Shown here: positions 8,801-16,834 of the stretch, piece after piece
Layout of the letters: each line of letters begins with the position of its first letter
How positions within the stretch are numbered: the first letter of the stretch is position 1
Assembly (NCBI RefSeq): GCF_002259405.1
Contig: NZ_NPFW01000022.1
Coordinates: 248,001 to 312,000, forward strand
Direction of reading: 5' to 3'
Length of the DNA stretch: 64,000 bases
Source of the DNA: Rhodococcus sp. 14-2483-1-2
Lineage (GTDB): Bacteria; Actinomycetota; Actinomycetes; Mycobacteriales; Mycobacteriaceae
Notes under the pieces: generated by a model
Databases searched by the model: none
The model's input: only the letters and a program-made list of their open reading frames with translations
Told to the model about the DNA's origin: nothing
Made by a program: the position numbers and the translations under genes

Positions 8801-10066
8801 GCGCCCTACGCTCGTAAGGACCTGCTCGGCATCCTCGGCGTCCACGAGGCGTACGCCTGGCCGGCCAGTGATTCCGCCTGGTTGACCGTGGAGCAGATTC
8901 TCTACCGAGTCCAGCAGGCCGACGGTCCCGACGACGAGGTTCCGGTACTTCCACCGGTGGTGCGCGCACTGCATTCGGCACTCGACGCAGCGACGGCGTC
9001 GGTGAAAGTCAGTGACTCGAGCCGGAAGTCGACCCGGACTGCGCTGACGAGTGCGCTGCAGGAGTTCGACTCGCAACTCGCCGCATCGGGTCAGGACTAC
9101 CGCCTGCAGTGGGATGCGCCGGACGGTTTGACCGTGGTCCGCGTCCAGGACGAGCAGGGCTACTCGTCGGTCGGAGATTTCGCCGATCGAATCGGTTCGG
9201 CGAGGGCCGATCAGGAGTTGCTGCTGACCGAGCAGGAGCGCCGAATTCTCGAAGATGCATTGCTGACCGGCCTGGCGCAGCAGATTCACGAGCGCACCGT
9301 CGACGCACGCGAGCTGATCGCCCAGATGTCCACCGAGATGAAGCAGCGCCGCATGTCCTCGGGCAACACGATCGGCGTGCACTGGGTGCTCGCAGACAAC
9401 CTCGACGACGGGGCCCGGGCGGTGTCCAAACTGCTCGACCGCGACGCCTCGGCGTTGAGCCAGGACGATCTGGCCGCGATGCGAGCCCACTTCGCGTCGG
9501 AGATCAGAATCGCTCGCGCGGCACATCCGGAACGGTCCTACCCCGAGATCCTGTCCACGACACTGGACTACCGTCGCTGGCGCGTGTTCGCTTTCACGCT
9601 CATCAGCGGTGACGGCAACGAGGATCGTCTCACCGTCGCACGCCACAGTGCGCTCTCGGGCGGTGAGCAGTCGGTGTCGCTGCACCTGCCACTGTTCGCC
9701 GCGGCGCACGTGATGCTCTCGTCCGCCGATCCACATTCACCTCGGCTGCTCGCGCTGGACGAGGCGTTCGCCGGTGTCGACGACAACGGACGCAGCGAAT
9801 TGCTCGGCCTGAGTGTGCAATTCGATCTCGATCTGTTCATGACCGGATACGACCTGTGGATCACCTACGGGGACGTCCCCGGCTGCGCTCACTACGACCT
9901 GGCGCATTCGACGGCCGAGAACACCGTCAGCGCAGCACTTCTGGTGTGGGAGAACGGTGAACTGTTCGCCGAGCACGACGGTACCGACCTCGCTGCCGCA
10001 CTCGGGTCACCGCTGACGCGCCGTGTGCCGACCCGAACCGAAGGTGGGCTGGAGTTTGAGCGGTAA
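5882..10066 (+). CDS. jetC: Wadjet type II SMC-like ATPase JetC (TIGR02680 / SbcC-like)
   Basis: Large 1394-residue SMC/Rad50-like ATPase, the motor that is thought to extrude DNA loops so that small circular DNA can be recognised and cut. The N-terminal head has Walker A GPNGSGKT at residues 37-44. A very long Ala/Glu/Arg-rich coiled coil occupies roughly residues 230-1150 with a non-coiled middle near 500-690 that would be the hinge. The C-terminal head has the ABC signature SGGEQ at 1259-1263 and Walker B LLALDEAF with D1293 and E1294. All ATPase motifs are intact. The start lies 4 bases after the jetB stop, and the end overlaps jetD. Confidence 0.92.
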   Translation: MTTHSTRFRPTRAGIVNLWDYRDQEFSFADGRLVLRGPNGSGKTKALEVLFPFVLDGRIEPRRLNPFAGEERTMKSNLLYRGQESAHSYVWMEFGRGSRADPESVTVGIGMRASRHNDKVTRWYFVADGRVGVDFSLLGSDDRPLTKKQLGEQLGTDALTDRPVDYRAAIDARMFGLGAQRYDQLINLILTLRRPQLAKNLDPKGLSQALTDGLRPLDEQLVLEAARSFSDMEEVGRALEGLAQADHAAKNFVSVYSKYLRVQTRSDVEQVSRRLEAVTHATTAHFAAAALKDRRLLERAAAETRFDEAERALDQAVADRETLQRSSAYEGKQQLDDLAESAAKLEISTAQQADRARKARAELEQRTTEAARADSALRDSIAGVTRAEEELQTAAEDAGIVWTPLPGTARSDQISTALRGHAEERDGDVRAVREALGTVEKASTERARAEKAASKAREMLEAASAAVTEAEATVDLQKAQFASGLRAWWSTHSALYSSAGITSAAFEALDAALADIGDDDAPSLESVLSDQTADGVDALRARQAQARVDVSTRTTELNALRDELSLVRAEHDDAPPPFVARTDSRVELSGAPLWQLVRFADSVSPADAAGIESALQASNLLDGWIHPIADFPGESNSEQYLSPLPEASRPTGTTLASVLEPEPGTAVSESRILDVLNSVALQQDQGTFSDCAVSVGVDGRYWQGVQQGRHTKTDAEYIGATARARRREQRIAELGAAINTATAALETATADERSARESVQALSAAAKRLPRVSAIVKAQRAVTAAAGALRTSTEGAAAADREFDQAIADLSAKEKQLRTVAVAHRTPHIGRDIDALAAAIRHFEHQGSMVIRKRGDHTRETERAREATNRLEEASGLAEELAEEAAIADENYRQQVQRLELLSEKLGATAEQIDADLENARERIEKCRAEQRAARKADKEAGEAIGKAEGACNTALESLRGAVTETLGDAVRLAPYARKDLLGILGVHEAYAWPASDSAWLTVEQILYRVQQADGPDDEVPVLPPVVRALHSALDAATASVKVSDSSRKSTRTALTSALQEFDSQLAASGQDYRLQWDAPDGLTVVRVQDEQGYSSVGDFADRIGSARADQELLLTEQERRILEDALLTGLAQQIHERTVDARELIAQMSTEMKQRRMSSGNTIGVHWVLADNLDDGARAVSKLLDRDASALSQDDLAAMRAHFASEIRIARAAHPERSYPEILSTTLDYRRWRVFAFTLISGDGNEDRLTVARHSALSGGEQSVSLHLPLFAAAHVMLSSADPHSPRLLALDEAFAGVDDNGRSELLGLSVQFDLDLFMTGYDLWITYGDVPGCAHYDLAHSTAENTVSAALLVWENGELFAEHDGTDLAAALGSPLTRRVPTRTEGGLEFER

Positions 10067-11294
10067 CAGCGAGTGGCGCGGCAGCGTCGAATTGGATGCG
10101 CTGCTCGATGCGGCACGAAAGAAGTTGGAGTCCAACTGGCTTCGCGTCGGCGGCAACATCACCGTCGATCTGAGCGACGCCCAGGAGCTGTGGCGTCTGT
10201 GCAGCGCGATCTCTCGGTCCAACTCCAGTCTGCATTCTCGGGCGCGCAGCACCAGGCTCGACCTCGAGCGGTTCGACGCGTGGCTGAGCCATCCGCTCAA
10301 CGGTGGCCTCGGACTGATCGACACCCTCACTTCGCAGGCCCCGTTGCAGGACAAGAAACGGATCGCCGCAGACAAGGCTCAGGTGCGTGCCGATGCACTC
10401 GATCGAGCCAGGGAGGTTCTCGGCGGCGGTACCGATCGAGAGTGGATCGAGCACTGGATCGCGTCACTGCTCAATCAGGACGGCACCCTCGGCGGCCGGG
10501 TCGCCGTCGATGCGCTCGAGGTGGCCACGAAGGTCCTCGCAATGCTGCCGGTGGACGGGATGTCCCTCACCGAGCTCGCGGAACTTTCCTGCGGTGATCC
10601 GAAGGCGCTCTCGGGCGGCGGGGCCCCGAAACTTGTCCTCGATGCATTGTCGTTGCGCGAGAACGTGCCCCGGCCCGTCGATCCGGTCGGCATCAGGGCG
10701 CTGTGGGAGACCGCGGGTGTGTCGGTGGACGCGGTGTCCAGCCGGGTGCTGGTGCTCGGCTACCGCGTCGACGAGACCCACTCGGTGGCCCGTTGGCTGA
10801 ACGATGCAGCAGACGAGGGCATCCCCTTCCCCGTCACCGTGGACATGCTCATGCGCGGGACGCTCACCAACAGCTCGTCGACAGTGTTCGTCTGCGAGAA
10901 CGTGGCGGTTCTCGCCGCTGCAGCCCGCACTCTCGGGGCGAACTGCGCGAGCCTGATCTGCACCGACGGTCAGCCCTCCGCCGCGGTACACCGGTTGCTG
11001 GCCTCCCGCGCGCCCGGCACCACGATCGAATGGCGTGCCGACTTCGACTGGGCCGGAGTGAACATGGTGAAAAACGCAGTGGACCGATACGACGCGACGC
11101 CGTGGCGCATGGACGTCGACTCCTACCGGCACGCGCTCGATGCACGGAATTCCGAACCGCTGAAGGGCCATCCGACGGACAGTCCGTGGGACCCGGAACT
11201 GGCTGCTGCCCTTCGTGACTCGGGCCGAGCAGTCATGGAAGATCGACTTGTCCCGGATCTGCTGACGGACCTACGCCTGGGACCCGCGGACTAA
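10056..11294 (+). CDS. jetD: Wadjet type II nuclease JetD (DUF2399 TOPRIM / TIGR02679 family)
   Basis: Effector subunit; in Wadjet the JetD TOPRIM nuclease cleaves the trapped plasmid. With the start chosen here (412 residues) the TOPRIM-like acidic residues are E281 in VCENVAVL and D329/D331 in ADFDWAG, all present. The frame is open from a GTG at 10023, with another GTG at 10044 and a TTG at 10056. TTG is preferred because AAGGTGGG lies 7 bases upstream and the overlap with jetC shrinks to 11 bases; the start remains uncertain. The stop codon overlaps the convergent mshC stop. Confidence 0.87.
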   Translation: MSGNSEWRGSVELDALLDAARKKLESNWLRVGGNITVDLSDAQELWRLCSAISRSNSSLHSRARSTRLDLERFDAWLSHPLNGGLGLIDTLTSQAPLQDKKRIAADKAQVRADALDRAREVLGGGTDREWIEHWIASLLNQDGTLGGRVAVDALEVATKVLAMLPVDGMSLTELAELSCGDPKALSGGGAPKLVLDALSLRENVPRPVDPVGIRALWETAGVSVDAVSSRVLVLGYRVDETHSVARWLNDAADEGIPFPVTVDMLMRGTLTNSSSTVFVCENVAVLAAAARTLGANCASLICTDGQPSAAVHRLLASRAPGTTIEWRADFDWAGVNMVKNAVDRYDATPWRMDVDSYRHALDARNSEPLKGHPTDSPWDPELAAALRDSGRAVMEDRLVPDLLTDLRLGPAD

Positions 11295-12532
11295 CGCAGC
11301 GGAACTCCGAGCAACGCGTCGACCGCATCGGCGAAGGCGCCGGGTGCGCCCGCATCCGATCCGCCACGCTCGACGGCGAAACTCGCCCACGCGTCGAGCG
11401 CATCGAGCGCCTTGGGGGTGTCCAGATCGTCGGCCAGATGCTGCCGCAACCGATTGATCACATCGTCGGCAGATGCTGCGCTCTCGAGGGCCGCAGCCCG
11501 CCGCCACAGTGCGAGCCGGGTGTGAGCCCGTTCGAGGACCTCGTCGGACCAGGGCCGATCCTGCCGGTAGTGACCGGAGAGCAGACCGAGTCGCACGGCG
11601 CTTGGATCGACGTTCTCGGCCCGGAGCTTGGAGACGAACACCAGATTGCCGCGACTCTTGGACATCTTCTCGCCGTCGAGCCCGATCATCCCGGTGTGCA
11701 CGTAGTGCCGGGCGAAGCGCGGATCACCGGTCGCCGCCTCGGCGTGTGCGGCCGAGAATTCGTGGTGCGGGAAGATGAGATCGCTTCCGCCGCCCTGAAT
11801 GTCGAAGCCGGTACCGATGCGGTTGAGCGCGATGGCGGCGCATTCGATGTGCCACCCGGGCCGACCCGGACCCCACGGCGACGGCCACGACGGCTCACCC
11901 GGCCGCACCGCGCGCCAGAGCAACGCGTCGAGTGGATCCCGCTTACCGACCCGATCGGGGTCGCCGCCGCGTTCGGCGAAGAACGTGTCCATCGTGGCGC
12001 GGTCGTAACCGGACTCGTAGCCGAACTGCTCGGTGGCATCGGCACGGAAGTACACATCCGGGTATTCGGCGTCGTCGACGACGTACGCGGCACCGGACGC
12101 GACCAGCTTCTCCACCAGTTCGACGACCTCGTCGACGGACTCGACGGCACCGATGTAGTCGCGCGGAGGGAGTACCCGGAGCGCTTCCATGTCGGCGCGG
12201 AAGAGTTCGATCTCCCGAGCTCCCAGATCGCGCCAGTCCTCGCCGTCACGGTCGGCGCGCTCGAACAGCGGATCGTCGACATCGGTGACGTTCTGCACGT
12301 AGTGCACGTCCGTGCCCGCGTCCAGCCACAGCCGGTAGATCAGGTCGAAGGTCAGGTACGTCGCCGCGTGCCCGAGGTGGGTGGCGTCGTACGGGGTGAT
12401 TCCGCAGACGTACATCCGAGCCGTCGAACCGGGAGTGACCGGTCTTACCTGGCGGTCTGCGGTATCGAACAATCGAAGCGCTGGACCCTGTCCTGGAATT
12501 GTCGGGATCTCCGGGCTCGACCAAGAATGCAT
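11291..12532 (-). CDS. mshC: Mycothiol ligase MshC (Cys:GlcN-Ins ligase)
   Basis: ATP-dependent ligation of L-cysteine to GlcN-Ins, the penultimate step of mycothiol synthesis in the cytoplasm. The 413-residue protein is a cysteinyl-tRNA synthetase-like enzyme with the zinc/HIGH region [14 protein letters not shown] (C43, HLGH 52-55) and KMSKS at 289-293, the MshC-specific signatures. It is the last gene of a five-gene minus-strand operon (uppP to mshC) conserved across mycolate actinobacteria. Its TAG stop (11291-11293) overlaps the TAA of the convergent jetD, leaving no room for a terminator between them. Confidence 0.97.
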   Translation of the reverse strand: MHSWSSPEIPTIPGQGPALRLFDTADRQVRPVTPGSTARMYVCGITPYDATHLGHAATYLTFDLIYRLWLDAGTDVHYVQNVTDVDDPLFERADRDGEDWRDLGAREIELFRADMEALRVLPPRDYIGAVESVDEVVELVEKLVASGAAYVVDDAEYPDVYFRADATEQFGYESGYDRATMDTFFAERGGDPDRVGKRDPLDALLWRAVRPGEPSWPSPWGPGRPGWHIECAAIALNRIGTGFDIQGGGSDLIFPHHEFSAAHAEAATGDPRFARHYVHTGMIGLDGEKMSKSRGNLVFVSKLRAENVDPSAVRLGLLSGHYRQDRPWSDEVLERAHTRLALWRRAAALESAASADDVINRLRQHLADDLDTPKALDALDAWASFAVERGGSDAGAPGAFADAVDALLGVPLR

Positions 12533-12556
12533 GTATCCGAGCCTATCCGAGCCCGA

Positions 12557-13369
12557 TCAGAAGGCGGGCCAGGGTATGGGTCTGCTCGAGCGGGGCTCCG
12601 GCATGATGGGGCGGGCGATCAGTTCCTGCGCTCGGTCGAGCACTGCGACCGTTTCGGTCAGGGTGATCTTGTCGACCAATCGGGGTGCGGTGACCGCGTC
12701 GAACGTCTCGACGAACCTGACCACGTCGGTCATCAGTGCATCGTCCACGGCCTGGCCAGCCCACCCCCACAGCACCGTGCGCAACTTGTTCTCGGCGTGC
12801 AGGCAGATGCCGTGATCGACTCCGTACACGTAGCCGTCGAGACCTTCGAGTGCGTGGCCACCCTTGCGATCGGCGTTGTTGAGGATCACGTCGAGAACCG
12901 CCATCCGCTGCAGCCGCGGATCGTCTGCGTGGATGAGCGCGATCTCCTCGCCTTCGCCGTCGTACGCCTGCAGTACCGGAATCCATCCCGCCGGCACGAG
13001 ATCGGGACGGCAGATATCGACGAGGTCGACGCGTCCCTCGGCGTGATCGTCGGGCGTGTCGATCCACTTCTGCACCATGCCGGGGCCGAACGGCCCGTCG
13101 CGCAGGACCGTCGGTGGAATGACACCCCAACCCAGGGCCTCGGAGATTTCGTAGGACGCCACTTCGCGACCCGCGAGAGTGCCGTCCGGAAAGTCCCAGA
13201 GCGGCACTTCACCGCGAACGGGTTTGTACACGCACCGCACGGCCGAGTCGCCTTCGCCCGCCTCGCACACCAGCGTGGCGTTGCTGGCCGACACCACGCG
13301 ACCGACGATTGTCAGGTCGCCGGTCTCCATGGTTTCGCGGCCCTCGAACGGCGGCAGTTCGACGGTCAA
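12557..13369 (-). CDS. SCO1664-family protein (PI3/4-kinase-like fold)
   Basis: Conserved actinobacterial protein of the SCO1664 family (Rv2133c position), related to phosphatidylinositol-kinase-like folds; its substrate is unknown. Features seen are CVYKPVRGE, resembling a nucleotide-binding Lys segment, and DVILNNADRKGGH followed by VDHGICLH, resembling the catalytic and metal-binding loops of that fold. Two starts are possible. TTG at 13369 overlaps the DUF3090 stop (TTGA) and gives 270 residues with the N-terminal lead usual in the family. ATG at 13330 gives 257 residues. The 24-base gap to mshC fits one operon. Confidence 0.85.
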   Translation of the reverse strand: MTVELPPFEGRETMETGDLTIVGRVVSASNATLVCEAGEGDSAVRCVYKPVRGEVPLWDFPDGTLAGREVASYEISEALGWGVIPPTVLRDGPFGPGMVQKWIDTPDDHAEGRVDLVDICRPDLVPAGWIPVLQAYDGEGEEIALIHADDPRLQRMAVLDVILNNADRKGGHALEGLDGYVYGVDHGICLHAENKLRTVLWGWAGQAVDDALMTDVVRFVETFDAVTAPRLVDKITLTETVAVLDRAQELIARPIMPEPRSSRPIPWPAF

Positions 13370-13956
13370 GACTCGTCGACCTCGGTCACCGGTCCGAACG
13401 TCGCACCGCGGCGGTAGCCGTTGGTTCTGATGCAGACGTGTCCCTCGGGAGCCAGCGGCTGCCCGCACAGCGGGCACGGTGCACGGCCCGCCGCGATGAC
13501 GCGCTCGGACCGCACCGCGAATTCGCGGGCCTGCACCGGAGTAAGGAACACCCGGACTGCATCGGGGCCCTCGTCGGTGTCGTCGAGAACGACCGATTCG
13601 TCCACCTCGACTTCGCTGACGGCGAGAAGTTCCACCACGACGGCGTTGGCGTCGGCATCCCAGCCGAGTCCCATCGTTCCGACGCGGAACTCGGTGTCGA
13701 TCGGAGTCAACAGCGGACTCGTGTCGACCGGATCGGTCTCCTCGGCCGGAACGTCGGCTCCGAAGCGGCGGTGCACTTCTTCGAGGAGCAGCCCCATCCT
13801 GTCGGCGAGTACCTGGACCTGCTGCTTCTCCAAGGCGACCGACACCACGCGGGCGTCGTGCACCGCCTGGAGGAAGAACGTTCGGTCGCCCGGTTCCCCA
13901 ACGGTCCCGGCAACGAAACGATCAGGGGTGCGAAAAACGTGTATGGCGCGCGGCAT
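13366..13956 (-). CDS. DUF3090 domain-containing protein
   Basis: Conserved actinobacterial protein of unknown function (Rv2134c position), 196 residues. The start MPRAIHVFRTP is fixed by a very strong Shine-Dalgarno (AGGAGGT) a few bases upstream; the frame is open beyond it but that part is not conserved in character. The C-terminus has CPLCGQPLAPEGHVC, a likely zinc knuckle. It sits between the histidine phosphatase and the SCO1664-like gene, with which it is nearly always found, so the two probably act together in a shared unknown process. Confidence 0.9.
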   Translation of the reverse strand: MPRAIHVFRTPDRFVAGTVGEPGDRTFFLQAVHDARVVSVALEKQQVQVLADRMGLLLEEVHRRFGADVPAEETDPVDTSPLLTPIDTEFRVGTMGLGWDADANAVVVELLAVSEVEVDESVVLDDTDEGPDAVRVFLTPVQAREFAVRSERVIAAGRAPCPLCGQPLAPEGHVCIRTNGYRRGATFGPVTEVDES

Positions 13957-14091
13957 TGCACCTCCTAACGACTCGAACAGCTCCGCGAAACAATTCTCGG
14001 AACTTTCATTATCGGCCACAGATCGACCATGGACGGTATTGCTTGCCCTCCAGCCTGCCACCGATCGGGGTGTCAGCGCCGAATCGGCGCT

Positions 14092-14799
14092 CTAGCTGCC
14101 TGCCCCACCACCGACGACCGCGTCGGACGAGTCCGCGTTGCCCGGTTCCGGCGTGCTGGGCTCCTCGGCCTTCGGCACGAACGCACTCAGATCGGACCCG
14201 GTGTCGTTGGTCCGCAGTACGAAGGGCCGCGTCGAGGTGTAGCGAACGACACTGATCGATGCCGGGTCGGCGACGATGCGCTGGAACGAATCGAGGTGAG
14301 CACCCATCGCGTCCGAGAGCACCGACTTGATGACGTCACCGTGCGAGCAAGCCACCCACAACACGTCGCGTCCGTGCTGCGCGGCCAACCGAGCGTCGTG
14401 CTCGCGCACGGCCTGCACCGCGCGCTGCTGCACCGTCGCCAAGCCCTCACCCTCCGGGAACACCGCAGCCGACGGATGCTGCTGCACCACCTTCCACAGC
14501 GGCTCGGCCAGCAGCTCCTTGATCGTCCGGCCGGTCCACTGCCCGTAGTCGACCTCCACCAACCGATCCTCGACCACCGGCGAGAGCCCGAGCTTGGCAG
14601 CCAACGGCTCGACCGTCTGCTCGCATCGCAGCAACGGAGAGCGCACGATCTCGGACACGGGCAGCTCGCCGAGACGATCCGCCACCGCCTGCGCCTGCTC
14701 GCGCCCACGATCATCGAGCTCGACTCCAGCGCTTCGACCCGCGAGCGTGCCTGCGGTGTTCGACGTCGAGCGGCCGTGCCGAAGCAAGATGACTGTCAT
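14092..14799 (-). CDS. Histidine phosphatase family protein (MSMEG_4193-type)
   Basis: Phosphoglycerate-mutase-like phosphatase of 235 residues. The catalytic RHG motif is at the N-terminus (VILLRHGRSTSNTAG), with the second conserved His in CSHGDVIK about residue 150. This is the MSMEG_4193/Rv2135c type found next to uppP and DUF3090. The natural substrate is not known. The acidic Ser/Pro-rich tail after residue 205 is probably disordered. The start ATG (14799) lies 25 bases after the uppP stop. Confidence 0.92.
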   Translation of the reverse strand: MTVILLRHGRSTSNTAGTLAGRSAGVELDDRGREQAQAVADRLGELPVSEIVRSPLLRCEQTVEPLAAKLGLSPVVEDRLVEVDYGQWTGRTIKELLAEPLWKVVQQHPSAAVFPEGEGLATVQQRAVQAVREHDARLAAQHGRDVLWVACSHGDVIKSVLSDAMGAHLDSFQRIVADPASISVVRYTSTRPFVLRTNDTGSDLSAFVPKAEEPSTPEPGNADSSDAVVGGGAGS

Positions 14800-14824
14800 T
14801 GCATCGAGAGTAATGAAGGTGAAC

Positions 14825-15664
14825 CTACGTTGCAGACACAACCCCGCCGGCCAGCAGACCGAGCACGACGACGCCCAGCACGATGCGGTACCCGACGAAC
14901 CAGTACAGCGAGTGGTTCGCAACGAACTTCAGCAGCCAGGCGATCGAGGCGTAGCCGAGGCCGAAGGCGATGATCGTGGCCACCAGCAGCTGCGGGCCCG
15001 ACGCGGCCAGCCCCGAGCCGACGGGCTCGAAGGCGTCGGGCAGCGAGAACAGACCGGAGGCGGTGACCGCCGGGATGGCGAGCAGGAACGAGAATCGCAC
15101 AGCTGCTTCGCGTTCGAGTCCGAGAAACAGGCCTGCGCTGGTCGTCGCCCCGGAACGGGAGACTCCGGGGATCAGGGCGAGACACTGCGCCAGACCCATG
15201 ACGATGCCGTCCCGGGTGGTCAGCTTCTCGATCGGACGTTCTTTGCGGCCGACCTTCTCGGCGATCGCGATGACGATGGCGAAGGCGATGAGCATGAACG
15301 CGATGAGGTACAGGTTGCGGGCACCGGTTCGGATCTGATCCTTGAACAACAGGCCGAGAATGCCGATGGGAATGGTGGCGATGATCACGTACCACCCCAT
15401 CCGGTAGTCGAGACCGCGTTCTTCCTTCTTCGTCAGGCCGACGAACCAGGCCTTGACGATTCTGACGATGTCTCGCCAGAAGAACAGCAGCACTGCAGCT
15501 TCGGTGCCGAGCTGGGTCACCGCGGTGAAGGAGGCACCGGCGTCCTCGTTCCAGAACACACTGGAGACGATGCGCAGGTGCCCGGACGAGGAGATCGGCA
15601 GGAATTCGGTCAGGCCCTGGACTGCGCCGAGGATGATCGCCTGCAGCCACGTCATGTCGATCAT
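14825..15664 (-). CDS. uppP: Undecaprenyl-diphosphatase UppP/BacA
   Basis: Integral membrane enzyme that dephosphorylates undecaprenyl diphosphate to recycle the lipid carrier for peptidoglycan synthesis. The 279-residue protein has the two family signatures [14 protein letters not shown] near the N-terminus and [11 protein letters not shown] in the second half, plus about eight hydrophobic segments. ATG at 15664 is chosen because GGAGGG lies 9 bases upstream; a second ATG at 15655 is possible. It leads the minus-strand operon that ends in mshC. Confidence 0.96.
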   Translation of the reverse strand: MIDMTWLQAIILGAVQGLTEFLPISSSGHLRIVSSVFWNEDAGASFTAVTQLGTEAAVLLFFWRDIVRIVKAWFVGLTKKEERGLDYRMGWYVIIATIPIGILGLLFKDQIRTGARNLYLIAFMLIAFAIVIAIAEKVGRKERPIEKLTTRDGIVMGLAQCLALIPGVSRSGATTSAGLFLGLEREAAVRFSFLLAIPAVTASGLFSLPDAFEPVGSGLAASGPQLLVATIIAFGLGYASIAWLLKFVANHSLYWFVGYRIVLGVVVLGLLAGGVVSAT

Positions 15665-15866
15665 GCGGGGCCACCCTCCGAGATGAGCGTCGATGGACTG
15701 TCCACTGTCGATGCGAGGCCGCCGGCCTGCCCCCTGAATTCGCGATTCACGGGCACGACCGTACCCGGCGCGGCACGTACGCACCGAGCGGCGCGGCGCA
15801 CTACTGTGCACTGGCGGCAGTGCAGTTCGACACCGACGATCACACGTAAAAGGACAATCGGCACAT

Positions 15867-16799
15867 ATGAAGCAGAGATCGGTCGGCACCAGCGGACTTC
15901 GAGTCTCGAGACTCGGCCTCGGCACCCTCGGATGGGGAAGCGGAACCGACGGTGACGACGCCGCAGCACAGCTGTCGGCGTTCGCCGAGGCAGGCGGCAC
16001 GCTCGTCGACACGTCTCCGGCATACGGGGATGGACGCGCGCAGCGAGTGCTCGCCGAGTTGCTCGACGACGTGGTCCCGCGGCACGAATTGGTGATCAGC
16101 AGCGCAGCGGGCCTCAGTTCGCGCTACGGCCGCTATCACGTGGACTGCTCGAGGCGCGGACTGCTCGGCCAACTCGACGCCACGCTGCGCGAACTGGGAA
16201 CCGACTACCTCGACCTGTGGCAGGTCGCGACCTGGGACCCGATGACGCCCGTCGACGAGGTCGCCGCAACGCTCGACTACGCCGTGACCAGCGGACGGGT
16301 CCGCTATACCGGAGCCCGCGGTTACCTCGGCTGGCAACTGGCGACAGCAGCAGGCGCAGCCGGTACCGGGCACATCGTGGCCACGCAGGCGGAGTACTCG
16401 CTGCTCGCGCGCGGAATCGAGGACGAGCTGGTTCCCGCCGCGCACCACCACGGCATCGGCATCCTCGCGGCGGTCCCCCTGGCGGGCGGCGTCCTGACGG
16501 GCAAGTACCGCAACGGCGTCCCCGCGGACTCCCGCGGGGCCGACGAGCTGCACGCCGAGGCCGTGCACGCCTACCTGACCGATTCCGCGGTGGGCGTCGT
16601 CGACGCGGCCGTCACCGCTGCCGACGGTCTGGCCACGTCTCCCCTGGTGGTCGCACTCGCGTGGGCGCGGGACCGACCAGGTGTGAGCAGCGCGATCGTG
16701 GGAGCGCGGGACCTCGCGCAATTGATGGGCGCACTGATGGCCGAGGAACTGGAGCTGCCGCCGGCGATCGCGTCGGCCCTGGACGACGTCAGCGCCTGA
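15867..16799 (+). CDS. Aldo/keto reductase homologue lacking catalytic Lys and His
   Basis: TIM-barrel protein of the aldo/keto reductase superfamily, 310 residues, close to full family length. Of the catalytic tetrad, D48 and Y53 ([10 protein letters not shown]) are kept. The Lys expected in the third strand is Ala (VISSAAG, A80) and the His expected after the fourth strand is Ala ([10 protein letters not shown]121). The C-terminal cofactor region resembling SSAIVGARD is present, so NADPH binding may persist. It is therefore either a non-catalytic or an altered-chemistry member. It is divergent from uppP and upstream of the hmu genes, with AAAAGGA in front of the ATG. Confidence 0.85.
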   Translation: MKQRSVGTSGLRVSRLGLGTLGWGSGTDGDDAAAQLSAFAEAGGTLVDTSPAYGDGRAQRVLAELLDDVVPRHELVISSAAGLSSRYGRYHVDCSRRGLLGQLDATLRELGTDYLDLWQVATWDPMTPVDEVAATLDYAVTSGRVRYTGARGYLGWQLATAAGAAGTGHIVATQAEYSLLARGIEDELVPAAHHHGIGILAAVPLAGGVLTGKYRNGVPADSRGADELHAEAVHAYLTDSAVGVVDAAVTAADGLATSPLVVALAWARDRPGVSSAIVGARDLAQLMGALMAEELELPPAIASALDDVSA

Positions 16800-16811
16800 T
16801 CCCCCACAAAC

Positions 16812-16830
16812 ATCGGACAGGCTAACCTTC
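16812..16830 (+). promoter_or_regulatory. Candidate DtxR/IdeR iron box overlapping the hmuT -10
   Basis: The 19-base stretch ending GGCTAACCTTC matches about 14 of 19 positions of the DtxR/IdeR consensus (TTAGGTTAGGCTAACCTAA): the right half is nearly perfect and the left half weak. It contains TAACCT (16823-16828), which ends 6 bases before the hmuT GTG and could be the -10 of a leaderless transcript. Iron-loaded regulator binding here would block haem uptake. Confidence 0.55.
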
Positions 16831-16834
16831 CGTT

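Noticed and set aside
7889-9736. 615-codon minus-strand open frame inside jetC
   Set aside because: It lies wholly antisense to the coiled-coil part of jetC and shows no domain; explained by codon bias.
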